A stretch of 64,000 nt of DNA from positions 35,060,501-35,124,500 of the forward strand of contig JASXTE010000005.1 in assembly GCA_030280995.1 (NCBI GenBank), written 5' to 3'. The notes below the pieces were generated by a model. The model was given only the letters and a program-made list of their open reading frames with translations, was not told the origin of the DNA and searched no databases. Each line of letters starts with the position of its first letter. Position 1 is the first letter of the stretch. The translations under genes were made by a program, and so were the position numbers. This document shows, one piece after another, positions 42,967 through 57,520 of the stretch. The DNA comes from Hemileia vastatrix (Eukaryota > Basidiomycota > Pucciniomycetes > Pucciniales > Zaghouaniaceae).

Positions 42967-45416
42967 ATGTCTAGTAATGGAAACCCAACACCTCCCATCT
43001 GTAAGTTTTCTCTCTCTATCTCTATTTTTTATATTAATTTACTAATGATTTTTTATTAAATCTGTGATCTATTAGCTCCAACCCGCTTTTCATCATCAAA
43101 TCTCGTTCGCTTCCCCAATTCAAACAATTTCAACTAGAAAAACAGCCACCTCATGGGAAATCTCCAAACCTCCCCTCTCTTTCAGGTGAAAGGACCAAAA
43201 TCACTCGAGCTCAGTATGGCAAAATACTTGAATTTGCTAAAGACAAGACACAAGAATTTGTGTCAATCGTTAGCAAGAGGCCAATTTCCTTTTATATTTC
43301 AAATGCTTACAATAAGGTGCTGGAGTGTATTATTGATCTTCAAAAATGTAATTATTAAACTCAAATATATTTCTTTTTTTTTTTGAAATGATTATTGATC
43401 TTTTCTAATTAAACTTTATAAAAATTCAGCTTACAAAAAAGGTGTCATCCCACCTGACCAAGTAATTTTCATCAAAGATGATGATGAAAATGACAATGAC
43501 AGAGTTGATCCCCAAGAAGAAGGTTCAGCATTTGGTGTCAAAAATCAACAAACTCTTTGACAATCTAAATGAGTTAAATTGTTCAAGAGCTCAGCTTTTG
43601 TCCAGGCTACTAAACCTCCTCCCAAAGTTTCATCTCAGCAAGAATCTCAAAATTCTAAACAAGCCACCAAATATATTTCTAAAAAGTAAGTTTTTTTTTG
43701 TAAAGATATCAAATTTCTTGTATATTTTTTTACTTCAAAGCTAACTTCAAGTTAATTCTTTTTTTTAATAATTATTTATAATTTTTTTATCTATCATTCA
43801 AGTTCTAAAAGATGTTATTCCTCCTCTGAATCCAATAATAATGAAGTATCCTCTCAAGAAAATGATGATGAAACTGAAGAAGATAACAATGTTGATGAAG
43901 AAATATCAACTGATGAGCCAACACGTGAAGAAAAAATTATTTATCCTCCTTCTTCTTAGGCTCAGGAATCAGTAGATGAAAAAAGTGTTTCTGATACAAC
44001 ATTACAGAAGACACCTTCAACTTCATTTCAAAATACTTGATCCCTCACTCAATCATCTTCTGACATCAATATTTCAATTCCGAAAGGTATATTATCAAAT
44101 AAATTTTCAGCTATTTTACCTACTCAATCACTCCCTTACACTCCTATGATGATCAACAATCCAAAATTGCAGAAGCGAATAGCGGAGCTACATCAATTTT
44201 TTGATGGTAAAATTACTGGAAATAAGATATTTAAGACTGAGAAAGAGGTCAAGATCTTATTGAATGTGCAAAAATCAGTTTCCCTTGAAGAGCATGATAC
44301 TACTATGCCAAAGTTGATGTTCTTAGGGAAAAAATTGTCTTACAATTATTTGCTTGAAAAAATTAATAAACTCTGTATGTATCCATTTATTTCAGTTTCT
44401 TTGATTTTCTATTTCTTTTCTTACTAATTACTTTCTTTTTTCATTCAGCTTTGAAATTTCTCAATGTCAACCCTTTGCAGATGTGGGTGGTTGATAATAT
44501 ATGTTTTGAAAAACTTGAAGAATTGTACAATGCAAAAGAACCAAATGAAAACAATCTTTCTGCTTTAAAGAGGACTTCACACCCTGAATCATCTATTCTA
44601 CAAATGGCTTCAAGATTAGTAAGCCCCACTGCTCACCAGCCTCACATGTGGTCATCCCTGGTAGCGTCTTCACTCTACCTAACATCACAGAAGTTTACGA
44701 TCACAACTCCTGAATCATGCCTGAATCCCGATTGTCATATTGAATGAGGTCTTCAAATTATAAACCACCTTACACATCTGAAAAGTAAGGTTCCCAAAGT
44801 TTCAGAAGGCTTGTCACTGAAATCAATCAATACAAGTTTTTTGATGATGCCACTGCTTCAATTCCACAATATAATCATTGATTTAATTATTTCAATCATA
44901 ATCATTAAATCTCAAGTAGCTCATGCCAGCATGACTGATGCCAAAATCAAGAAGCAACAGCGGTTAAATAAAAAAAGAAAAACACTGATATTGAAAAATA
45001 TGATGATAGCCAAAACCAATTGATTCAGAAGATGAATACAAAGTATAGGAACCACAAGTTTTAATCATTTTCTTTTTACTTACTTTATGGAGTTCGGGGT
45101 CTATTTTTATCATTGAAAGACTATTGGCAGTTTAAAGTGTCAGAATGCTTGGAATTCATAACACAAATTGGATTTCTGAGAAACAAGAGTAAGAAAACGT
45201 ATAAAGGTGAAGAAATAATTTGGAAAAATCTTAATCATTATATTTTTGCTATCCTAAAGCTACTTATAGACTCAACCGGCCCTTTGCCACTAAATTTTTG
45301 ACACTCCTAGTCCTGCTAAAATTGCTAAAGTTGTTTCATTAGATTTTCTTAATCATTGGAATATTGTTCAGTCATCTTCACCCTTTCTTTCTGTAAGTAA
45401 AGAAATTAACACATAA
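42967..45416 (+). pseudogene. Gene X, unrecognised multi-exon gene, broken
   Basis: Starts at ATG 42,967 (MSSNGNPTPP), with a donor GTAAGT at 43,001 and an acceptor ending at 43,075. Coding stretches in order are: TKITRAQYGKILEFAKDK (about 43,195-43,350), an intron, an acidic segment with DDDENDNDR (43,432-43,555), an acidic Ser-rich segment (43,805-44,090), KLQKRIAELHQFFDGKI to LLEKINKL (44,146-44,376), an intron, LKFLNVNPLQMWVVDN to PESCLNPDCH (44,450-44,744), and the C-terminal GVRGLF...DFLNHWNIVQ part to 45,416. In-frame stops occur near 43,135, 43,555, 43,958, 44,037, 44,745 and 45,299. The C-terminal third is shared with 25,947-26,504. No domain is recognised. The acidic centre and helical ends could suit a nuclear or DNA-associated protein, but that is a guess. 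Confidence 0.55.
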
Positions 45417-48415
45417 AATTATTGTATTTAGGTATTTTTAAAATTATATTTTTGCCTTTTTTTTGAGTGCAATGTAATTTTTTTAAAAGTGAATCCTTCA
45501 CATTCCTTAAAAAGGACTCCCTGAGTATCTCTACATTCTATTATTGAGAATAATGAGACATCTTTTCTATGTGGTAAAAATTTTTACAACTATTACAAAG
45601 TCATAATGTTATTGAAAATAAATTTTAAAAAATTCTTTATAAGATATTTTTTACAAAAATATACAGGGTTTTTTAATAATAAAAAAAGCATCTTAGACTA
45701 TGTCTCCAATTATTGAAATGTATTATAAGAAAATCTCTAATATCCTCTGTCACTACTGTTTGGGTGCTACTTGAAAAACAAAAATATTAAGTGAAAAAAT
45801 AATTTAATAAAAATTTATTAAAGGTGACCCCTGCATATATTTTTTCTTTTTCAGTTTTCTATAACCTCTAGGGGTACAGATTTTTTTAATCTACTAACTA
45901 TTCTTTAATATAAATCCATTCAAAATCCTTTAATATTTCAAATTGCAACTTGATTCACATACATTATAGGGTTAAAAAATACTCAGGAATTAAATTAGGG
46001 AAAACACATCAAATCAGTATTACATTCTATGAGTGTGACTGAGAAAAATTATTTAATTTTAAAATTTTCCTTTGATAAGAAAGAAAAACATTTCTTTAAA
46101 GATACTGTGCTTCACAATTTAGATACCCTATCATTTTTATAGCTTGAAAGTCAGAAAATTCATTGAATGTCTTTTATCTTCTCATTTAATCATGTACAAT
46201 AAATATTAAAAAATGTTTAATCTTTTAAGAGAAATTTTCTTTAATTCACTAAAATAAAGTAATTGAATACAAGTCAGAAACTAATATACCTCTTCTTAAG
46301 ATTGATTTGATATTTTTGTTCAATAAATAGTGAAACAAATCACTTTCAGATAAAAGTAAATTATTTAACCAGAAAATTCAATTGAAATTCAATGAAATCT
46401 TATTCTTGTTTATAAATTTCATGTAAATCAATTCATGGCATCAGAACACAGAAATGATCAAACTTTAAAAAAAATTATAATCTTTGTATAGGGTTCAATG
46501 ATTCAATTATTTTACTAAAATCAAGATCATACATCTGTAACTCTTAAAATTAATTCTTTAGGTTATCAACAAGACACTTCAAAGTATCTTTCAAACAATT
46601 GGATGCAATAATTTGTCTACATACTGAATTTTAGTCACTCATATAATGTATGATTAGTTTAATAAAACTTTATATGTTAATATTATCATGTGAAATATGA
46701 TGCTTAAGAATGATGCAGCTCTTCTTTTTCTTCAAAAATGGATTTTTAGGCATTCAATTTATTTTACATAAATTCAAATTTTAGGAAGAATCATTACGTA
46801 ATCCAGCTTCTCTTAATATATTTATTTCAAATAATTACCTTTTTTAATATAGAGTGGCTAATGTTAAATCAAACTTTCTCATTGATTTTCAAACTTATAA
46901 GACATTCAGTTTCTTCATATAAAAATTCTTTCAAAAGAATAATGGACACTTTTTAGGGTTCTAAATAAAATGAATCTTCAACATACCCAATCTAACTCAG
47001 TTCCTTTTAATTTATTTGGAAATAATTTTGGTTTTCATATGCTTCAGAAGCATATAATAATATAAGACTCCATTTTAAATTGATTGTAATAAAACTTGTT
47101 GCTAAATCATGCTCACTCACAACCAATCTTTACCTTTCCAGTAAATGAATCATGTTTCCTAATTTTAGAGACATATCAAACAAATATAAATAATAAAACC
47201 AAAATATCTGCAAAAAAAATGTAAAAATAGCAAGTGAATCATCACTTTTAGATTTTAACTTTAATACAACAAAAAAATAAGAATTTTATGTGATTGATTT
47301 TTAAACTTAAATAATTTTTCTTACAAAATTTTATCAATATTGAATGTTTCAACAATTAATAAGATTGTCTCTAAAATATAATTCATTATCATACTAAGCA
47401 AAATCTTTATGTTCTCAAAAAAAAATCAGATGAATAATTCAATAATGCAATTTTAATAATAATTGAAAGTTGAATATCTGACAAATATTTTTAATATGAT
47501 CAGGCAGCTATAAAAGGGTAATGAAAGTGTCAAAAACATAAATGTTTTCTATTTTTTCTCAATTTTAATCATCTTTAAATCAAATTTCACAGTCCTAAGT
47601 TATTTAAAAAGCTTTATAAAACTAATGCAAAATTGGTTGCTAGTACAAATATAGCAAAATGATTTATACATGAAAATGAATATTAATTACAAAAATCTCA
47701 TAAACATTAAAAAAAGCAAGACCCGTAATAGATGGCATCATGATGCTTATTAGATAACATATGAGCTAAACTAACACAGTTGAAATACTAAAGGGGAACA
47801 TTGACTCAATTTTTTAAAATATTAAAAAAAATTAAGATGAATGGGAGTATATTGAAAAATATGGCTCCTTTTATTAAAAACAAAAATATTGGAAAATTCA
47901 AATGAGCATTTTAAATGAAGAAGAATTGGTGTTAAGTAAAAAATAAGAAAATAATGTCAAAAAATGTGAATTATATTGAAATTTATAGTAAGAATAAAAT
48001 TTATTTCATTGTATAATCATTTAAAACAATTTCTAATAATAATTTTTAAAAAAAATTAAAAGGTGAAACTAGTGAAATAAAGAGAAAATTCAAACATTTT
48101 ATATGAAGAAGTGAAAAAATTGATGTAAATTATTTGTGATTTGTTTTATTGACTTGAAATTTTTAATCAAATAGTTCTCTTTAATATTAATTAAATATAT
48201 ATTAAATTTAAAGATTAATGATAAAGATTTTTTCTCAAGCTTTAAATATTTAAGGATACTAAAAAAAATATCATGCAACCCATTTCATGAAAAAATGGAC
48301 TTAATTTGTTGAAAAAGAAAATTATTCTTACAATATATGTAAGATTATTTTAATTAATAATAAAAAAGGATTTATGCAAAAATTGGCCAATATTGAAAGT
48401 TTCAAATCAATTTTA
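45417..48415. other. 3-kb AT-rich gap
   Basis: No reading frame, hairpin array or recognisable transposon remnant is seen. Confidence 0.45.
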
Positions 48416-48465
48416 CCACGGGAAATCTGGGGGTGAACTGCTAGCAGTTCCCTCTATTTGAAACT
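48416..48465 (+). repeat. Left terminal inverted repeat
   Basis: CCACGGGAAATCTGGGGG followed by the palindrome GAACTGCTAGCAGTTC; its inverted partner is at 58,788-58,837. Confidence 0.6.
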
Positions 48466-48699
48466 ATCAGGAATTTGTCAGGAAACTGTTGGGAAACCAT
48501 CCTGAAACTGTCAGAAATATGTTTTTAAATCTGATGAAAAAACATTGAAAAAATAAACTGTCACAGATTAAATCCAGAACAATCCCTCCTTGAGCAGAGC
48601 TTAGGAACCACATTGAACATCAGTTAATCTCAGGTTTGGAAAAAGGTTGAACAACATCACTTAGCATACCTTAATATTCAAATATTAAACTTGAATATA

Positions 48700-49070
48700 T
48701 GTTGCTTGTATGATATAGATGCATATGCATTCGAATTGGCATGGTAGATACTTATTGCATGTGTAAAATTGATGTGAAATGCCTATCCAAAGTGTATGCA
48801 TAATGACTATGAAGAATAAATATGCATAAAAATATGCATAGTGATTATGCATATAAAATATGCATAAAAATATGCATATTGAATATGCAAAAAAAGGTGC
48901 GTATATGCATATGAATAAAATATATTAATATGCATATAAATCTGTATAATGAATATGCATATCCATATCCATAAATATGCATAATGATTGAAAAATGCAA
49001 AAAAATGATGCTTAACGAGTATATTTTATGCATAAATAGAAATATGCAATATGAATTCATATTGCATACA
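48700..49070. repeat. ATGCAT-rich tract
   Basis: More than twenty ATGCAT or TATGCATA words at irregular 8-20 bp spacing, many in the form ATATGCATAAAAATATGCAT. The tract is self-complementary throughout. Confidence 0.8.
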
Positions 49071-49659
49071 GATAATACTGGCAAACCAACTTGACCAAAA
49101 CTCATACTAAATTTTCATTCTGGACTAAAGGTGTGAGGGAAGGAAGAAAAACAGTCCAACGTTAGAAAAATGCTACATGCACTCATTTTGTAGCAGAGCA
49201 AATGAGAAGTGCTGAATTATGGTTGGTGCCCATAATTTAGTATGATATCATAATTTTATTTAATTGTTTTCAATATTGAAAAGACTTTAGGTTGGTTGGT
49301 ATGGATCTAGCTGTGCCAGGGTCTAATCTAATTATTTTAAAAATTTCTTAATAATTAATGGGTTTTAATACAAAAACAGGTTGTATTTTTTGTGGGATAT
49401 TGGATATGATAAGGTCTTTTGTAAAAAAAACTAATATTGTTCAAAAATATTCCTGAATCAGATGTGGGATAATCACTACAAAAATTTGTAGTACTGTGGG
49501 CAATAAAATATATGCACAAGCAGTAAAGAAAGGACTGAGTGAACCTTTTTTGTGCAGTGGGAATCATTAGAGTGGAATTGTGGATGAAAAATATAATTCA
49601 TTATTACCATTTTATTTAATCAAAAAATTTATAATCTTAAAAAGAACTATTGATTAATT
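49071..49659. other. Spacer inside the inverted-end block
   Basis: No gene or repeat is seen. Confidence 0.4.
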
Positions 49660-52600
49660 GGTATTTGACCTTTGTGCCTCACTCATATTTATCATTTGAT
49701 TGATTTTTTGTCACCATTATGTTATTAATATTATAAGTATAGAAAAAACTCGTGTGCCCAACGCATACCGGGTGATGTTACACCTTTTATAATATTATTA
49801 AATAAAGGTAAAAAAATATGAAAATGATTTGTTTTACAAAAAATAAATTGATATCCAAAGCAATATAAAGGTTAAAAAGGTAAAATTAAAGGGATCAAAT
49901 ATGAAATAAAAAATTAAAGTAAAATTCCTGCCATCAAGAGCAAGTAGACATGATGGGGTGAATGCCCACCAGTGGCACTAAACTTGGACTATAATTTCTT
50001 TTTTTTAAAAATAAAAAAAAATCCACTTGAGCTTTACCAAAACTTCAGGATGACAATTTCGCCATATCAAACAACTTCTAGTGCAATTATTGAAGAAAAA
50101 TTCATTTTCATTGCAATAGAGAGAATTGATCACATCAGACTGCATGTGACAAAAAGTGTCCAGCACAAGTTCGGCTGAACTTGTGCTGGACACTTTTTTG
50201 ATGGAGAGTAGCTAGGGTGGAATTTTTCTTCAGTTCATCTGGTATTTCTTATAAACATGTCCACTGGTATTTGATCTTTGTGCCTCACTCATATTTATCA
50301 TTTGATTGATTTTTTGTCACCATTATGTCATTAATATTATAAGTATAGCAAAAACTTGTGTGCCCAACGCATACCAGGTGATGTTACACCTTTTATAATA
50401 TTATTAAATAAAGGTAAAAAAATATGAAAATGATTTGTTTTACAAAAAATAAATTGATATTCAAAAGCAATATGAGGGATAAAAAGGTAAAATTAAAGGA
50501 AGCAAATATAAAATAAAAAATTAAAATAAAATTACTGCCATCAAGAGAAAGTAGACATGTTGGGGTGAACACTCACCTGTGGCACTAAACTTGGACTATA
50601 ATTGCTTTTTTGAAAAACAAAAAAATGCCAATCTGTGGTTTAACAAAACTTCAGCAGAATCATTTAGCCATATCAAACAACTACTAGTGCAATGATTGAG
50701 AGAGAATCGATCACACCAGACTGCATGTGACCAAAAGTGTCCAGCACAAGTTTGGCCGAACTTGTGCTGGGCACATTTATGACGGAGAGTAGCTAGGGTA
50801 GAATTTTTCTTCAGTTAATCTGTTATTTCTCATAAACATGTCCATTGGTACTTAATCTTTGTGCCTCACTCATATATATCATTTGATTAATTTATTTTCA
50901 CCATTATATTATTAATATTATAAGTATAGAAAAAACTCATGTGCCAAATGCATACCAGGTGATGTTACACCTTTTATAATATTATGAAATAAAAGTAAAA
51001 AAATATGAAAATGATTAGCTTTACAATAATTTAAATAGATATTAAAAAAAAAGAGAAATAAAAAAGTAAAATTAATCTAAAAGAGATCAATTATTAAAAA
51101 CAAAATACTAGTAAAGTTCTTGCTCTCAAGAGCCAGTAGAAGTGTTGAAACAAATGGGAGCCATCAGGGCTAAATTTTAATAAGTGACCTTTTTTTATAA
51201 AGATAAAAAATTATACATCTGATGTTGGGAAGAACGACAGGTGGATGATTCAGCTAAACAAAACTACTTGTAGTGAAGTTTAATAAAAAAATGTTTTTTT
51301 GTTTCCATATAGAGAATTGATCTCATCTGACTGCACGTGACTAAAAGTGTCCAGCACAAGTTCGGCCGAACTTGCGCTGGACACTTTTATGATGGAGAGT
51401 AGCTTGGGTGGAAATTTTCTTCAGTTCCTTCATCTTGTATTTCTCATAAACATGTCTACTGGTATTTGATCAGTCTGTATCTTTCATATTTATCATCCGA
51501 TTAATATTTGATCACCACTATATTATTAATTTTATTAGTATAGCAAAAACCTGTGTGCCAAATGCATACAATGTGAAGTTATAACTTCAATAATTTTTTA
51601 AAATAGACGTAAATAAATATGGAAAGGATTAGTTTTACAAAAATTAAATAGAAATTTAAAAGTAAAAGTAAAAAGAGTAATAAAAGAGTAAAATAAAAGT
51701 CAAAGAGTTCAAATATGAAAAAAATACTAGTAAAATTCCTGCTATCAAGAGCCAGTAGAGGTGTTAAAGCAAATGGGAGCCATCAGGGCTTAATTTTAAT
51801 AAGTGACCTTTTCTTTAAAGATAAAAAATTATACACCTGATATTGGGCAGAACAGCAAATGGATGATTCAGGTAAACCAAACTACTTCTAGTTAAATTTG
51901 ATAAAAAAATTTTTTTGTTGCCATACAGAGAATTGATCCCATCTGACTGCACATGACCAAAAGTGTCCAGCACAAGTTCAGCCAAGCTTGTGCTGGACAC
52001 TTCTATGATGGAGAGTGGCTGGGTTAGAATTTTTCTTCAGTTCATCTGGTATTTCTTACAAACATGTCTACTGGTATTTTATCTTTGTGCCTCACTCATA
52101 CATTTTGTTTGATTAATTTTTTGTCTTAATTATATCATTAATTATATAAGTATAGCAAAAAATTGTGTGCAAAATGCATACTGAGTGATGTTACACCTTT
52201 TATAATATTATTAAATAAATGTATAAAAATATTAAAATAATTTATTTTCAAAATTATTAATTGATATCAAAAAGCAATATGAGGAATAAAAAACTAAGTT
52301 AAAGGGATCAAATATGAAAAAAGAAATCCAAGTATTATTCCTAATATCAAAGGCCAGTAGAGATGTTGAAGCAAATGAGAGCCATCAGGGATAAATTGTA
52401 CTAAAATGACTGTTTTTTAAAGATAAATTATTGTGTACCGGTGGTTTGGATGAACTCTAGGTAAATATTTCAGCTATATCAAACTACATCTAGTGAATTT
52501 TCTTATCAAATAATTTTTTTCATTGCCATAGAGAGAATTGATCCCATCTGACTGCACCTGACCAAAAGTGTCCAGCACAATTTTGGCCGAGCTTGTGCTG

Positions 52601-55600
52601 GACACTTTTATGATGGAGAGTAGCTAGGGTGCAGGTCTTCTTCAGTGCAACTGTTATTTTTTTAAAACATGTCAACTGGTATTTGATCTTTCTGTGTTAT
52701 TCATATTTTATTATCTGATTAATATTTTGTCATTAGAATATTATTAATTTTATTAGTATAGAAAAAACTTGTGCGCCAAATGCATGCCATGTTATATTAC
52801 ACCTTTTATAATATTATTAAAAAATGTTAAAAAAATATGAAAATGATTTTTTTTCCAAAATTATAAATTAATATCCAAATTTAACATGAGTGATAAAAAT
52901 GTAAAGTAAATGATATAAAATATGAAAAAAAAATTCAAGGAAAATTCCTGCCTTCAAGAGCCAGTAGAGGTGTTGAAACAAATAGGTGCCATCAGGGCTA
53001 AATTTGATAAAATTTAATTTTTTCTAAAGATAAAAAAGTTTTTACCTGAGGTTTGGAAAAACTCAAGGTGGATAATTCAGCCATACCAAACTACTTATAA
53101 TGTAATTATTTAGCATTTTTTTTATTTAATTTCCACAGAGAGAATTGATCCCATCTGACTGCACCTGAAAAAAAGTGTCCAGCACAAGTTTGGCCGAAAT
53201 TGTGCTGGACACTTTTATGATGGAGAGTAGCTAGGGTAGAAGTGTTTATCAGTACATAAGTTCTTTGTTTTTCACATTTCTATTGGTTTTTTAACTTTTT
53301 TTTATCATTCATATTTATTTTATAATTAATTTTTTGTCACCATATATATTATTAATGTTTCTAGTTTAGCAAAAACCTGCATGCCAAACGCAAAATTGGT
53401 GATGTTACACCTTTAATAATATTATTATATAAAGTTAAAAAAATATGAATATGTTTAGTTTTTAAAAAAATAAATTGATATTTAAAATTAAAAAGAGTAT
53501 TAGAAAAGTAAAATGAAAATAAATGGGATCAAATAAGAAACAAAAAATACAAGTAAAATTTTACTATCAAGAGCCAGAAGTGGTGTTGGGACAGTTGGGG
53601 ACCCCTAGGTCAAGACTTGGTCTAAACTTAATTTTATGTATAGCTAACATATTTTGAGCTGAGGTTTGGACAGACTTCCAGGGGACAATTTTGCAATATT
53701 AAACATTCTTTACTTCAATAATTGAGTGAAATATCATTTTAATTGCCATAGAGAGAATTTATCTCATATGACTTCATGCAACCAAAAGTGTCCAGCACAA
53801 GTTCGGCCGAACTTGTGCTGGACACTTTTATAATTGAGAGTAGGCATACAGAAAATCTTCTTAAACTCAAAAGGGATTTCTTATAAACATTTCCACTGGT
53901 ATTTGATCTTTCTGTGTCATTTAAATTTACCATTTGATTAATTTTTTGTCATCATTATATTATTAACGCTATTACTATAGTAATAACTTGTGTGGAAAAC
54001 GCATACCAGGTGGTGTTCCACCTTTAATCATATATTATTAAATAAAGGTATTAGAGTATGAAAATTATTTATTTTAAAAATTAAAAATTGATATCCAAGC
54101 AATATGAGCAATAAAAAAGTAAAATAAAAGGGATAAAATAAGAAAAAAAATCTAAGGAAAATTCCCACTATCAATAACAAGTAGAGGTGTTAGATCAAAC
54201 GTGCACCACCAGGGCTAAACTTGGACTATATTTTCTTTTTTGTTAAACCAAAGAAAGTGTCCTGATGAGTTTTGAAAAATCATCAGGAGGACATTTTGGC
54301 AATATCAAACTACTTATTGTGCAATGATTGAGCAAAATGTCATTTTCATTTCCATAGAGTAAATTTATCCCATCTGACTGCATGCAACCAAAAGTTTACA
54401 GCACAAGTTCGGCTGAGCTTATGCTGGACACTTTTATGATGGTGAGTATCTAGGGTGCAGGTATTCTTCAGTTCATCAGGTATTTCTTATAAACAAATCC
54501 ACTTGTATATGATCTTTCTGTGTCATTCATATTTATCATTTGATTCATTGTTTTTCACCATTATACTATTAATGTTATTAGTATTGAAAAAAATTATAAG
54601 CCAAATGCATACTGGGAGATTCTAAATCTTTAATAATCTTATTAAATAAAAGTAAAAAAAATATGAAAAGTATTAGTTTTACAATAAATAAATTAATATT
54701 TGAAAGCAAAAAGAGGAATAAAAAAGTAAAATAAAAGTGATTAAATATGAAATTAAACATTCAAATAAAATTTCTGCCATCAAAGAAAATTTGAGTTTTC
54801 AGACCAAAATTACACCACCAGTTCTAGATTTGGAATATATTTTCATTTTTTTTAAATTAATAAAAGTGTCCACCTGAGGCTTTCAAAAAAATCAGGATGA
54901 TAGTATAGCAGTATAAAACTACTTCTTGTGCAATGATTGAGCAAAAATTCATTTTAACTTCAATTGAGTAAATTTATCCCATCTGACTGCATGCAACCAA
55001 AAGTGTCCAGCACAAGCTCAGCTGAACTTGTGCTGGACACTTTTATGATGGAGAGTAGCTAGGGTGCAAGTATTCTTCAGTTAATCTTATATTCATTTTA
55101 AAAATGTCTATGGGTATTTGATCTTTCTGTGTCATCCATATTTATTATTTGATTATTTTTTTGTCACCATTATATTATTAATGTTTTTAGTATATAAAAA
55201 ACATGTGTACTGAATGTACACTGTGTGATTTTACAAATTTAATAATATTATATAATAAATGTAAAAAAATGTGAAAGTTATCTGTTTTACCAAAATAAAA
55301 TTGATATTTAAAAGCTAAAGGATAAATAAAAGGGTAAAATTAAAATTAAAGAGATCAAACATGAAATGAAGATATTAAGTATAATTTCTGCTATCATGAG
55401 CCAGTAGAGGCTTCAGAAAAAATGGGCAACATCATAGATTAACATGGATCAAATTTACTTTTTACCAAAGTAAAAAATTGTCTGCCTTAGGTTTGGACAA
55501 ACTTCTGGGGGACAATTTGTCCATATAAAACTACTTTCAGTGCAATGATGGAGTGATCATTCAGTCTCATTTCCATAAAAAGAATTGATTGCATCTGACG

Positions 55601-57520
55601 GAATGTAACCAAAAGTGTCCAGCACAAGTTTGGCCAAACTTGTGCTGGACACTTTTATCATGGAGAATAGCCAGGGTGCAAGTCATTTTAAATCATCTGG
55701 AATTTCTTATAAACATGTCCACTGTTATTAAATCTTTGTGCCTCACTCATATTTATCAATTGATTAATTTTTTGTCACCATTATATTATTAATATTATCA
55801 GTATAGAAAAAACTTATGTGCCCAATGAATACTGGGTAATGTTACACCTTTTATAATATTATTAAATAAAGGTAAAAAAATATGAAAATGATTTATTTTA
55901 AAAAAAAATAAACTTCTATCCAAAAGCAATATGAGGGGAATAAAGTAAAATAAAAGAAATCAAAGATGAAAATTAAAATCCAAGTTAAATTCCTGCCATA
56001 AACAGAAAAAAGAGATGTTGAATCAAATTAGCACAATCAGGGCTAAACTTGCACTAAATTTTTTTTTTGTAAAAATAAAAAAAAAATCCACTTGAGCTTT
56101 ACCAAAACTTCAGCATGAAAATTTTGCCATATCAAACTACTTCTAGTGTAATTTTTTATCAAAAATTTATCTTCATTTCCATAGAGAGAATTTCTCCCAT
56201 CTGACTGCACCTGACCATAAGTGTCCAGCACAAGTTTGGTCAAACTTGTGCTGGACACTTTTATGATGGAGAATAGCTAGGGTAGCATTTTTTTTCAGTT
56301 CATCTAGTATTTCTTACAAACATGTCTACTGGTATTTTATCTTTGTTCCTCACTCATAAATATCATTTGATTAATTTTTGGTCACCATTATATTATTAAT
56401 TTTATAAGTATAGAAAAAACTCATGTTCCAAATGCATACCAGGTGATGTTATGCCATTTATAATATTATTAAATAAATTTATAAAAATATGAAAATAGTT
56501 TATTTTAAAAATTATTAATTGATATCCAAAAGCAATATTAGGAATAAAAAATTAAGTTAAAGGGATCAAATATGAAAAAAGAAATCCAAGTAATATTCCT
56601 ACTATCAAAGGCCATTAGAGGTGTTGAAGCAAATGAGAGCCATCAGGGATAAATTGTACTAAATTGACCTTTTTTTAAAGATAAAAAATTGTGCACCTGT
56701 GGTTTGGATGAACTTTAGGTAGAAAATTTGGCTATGTAAAACTACTTCTAGTGAAGTTTTTTATCAAATAATTTTGTTCATTGCCATAGCGAGAATTGAT
56801 CTCATATGACTGCACCTGACCAAAAGTGTCCAGCACAAGTTTGGCCGAACTTGTGCTGGACACTTTTTTGATGGTGAGTATCTAGGGTGCAGCTCTTCTT
56901 CAGTGCAACTGGTATTTGATCTTTCTGTTTTATTAATATTTTGTCATTTGATCAATTTTTCGTCACCAGTATATTATTATTTTTATTAGTATAGCAAAAA
57001 AACATGTGCCAAATGCTTACAGGGTGATGTTAAACCTTTAATAATTTTATTAAATACAGGTAAAAAATTATACAAATGATTTGTTTTATATAAAATTAAT
57101 TGATATCTAAAAGAAAAAAAGGGATAAAAAGAAATAGGTTGAATAAAAGGGATTTTATATGAAATTAAAAATTCAAACTAAATGCCTACTTTCAAGGCTC
57201 AGAAGAGGTGTTGGATAAAATGGCCATCATCAGGAATAAAATTGTACTTAATTTAATTTTTTGAAAAACTAAATGAAGTTTTAAACTGATTTTTTTCCAA
57301 TATTTAGTTGGACACTTTGTCTGTATCAAATTACTTCTAGTACCATGATTGACCAAATTAAATCCTCATTTCCATATGCAGAATTGATCCCATATGGCTG
57401 GACCAGGCCAAAGGTGTCAACCACAAGTTTGAGAATTCTTCTGGTGGACACTTTTATGATGGACAGTAGTAGGGTGCAAGTCTTCTTTAGTTAATCTAGT
57501 ATTTCTCATAAACATTTCCA
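49660..57520. repeat. Satellite array 4: 607-bp unit with a 46-bp palindrome
   Basis: Thirteen units. Palindrome starts are near 50,152, 50,733, 51,343, 51,959, 52,564, 53,171, 53,784, 54,390, 54,999, 55,611, 56,217, 56,822 and 57,409; most intervals are 604-616 bp. The copy at 53,784-53,829 is a perfect 46-bp palindrome, with half-site AAGTGTCCAGCACAAGTTCG near its centre. Other conserved parts are TGATCCCATCTGACTGCA before it, ATGATGGAGAGTAGCTAGGG after it, and a long AT-rich stretch with TTTTTGTCACCATTATATTA. A second, weaker hairpin of the CCACCTGAGG/CTTCAGGTGG type occurs in many units. Confidence 0.93.

Noticed and set aside
27142..57520. Regularly spaced palindromic repeats resembling CRISPR arrays
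   Set aside because: Units are 80-607 bp, spacers are themselves repeated, there are no cas genes, and the context is eukaryotic transposons with introns.
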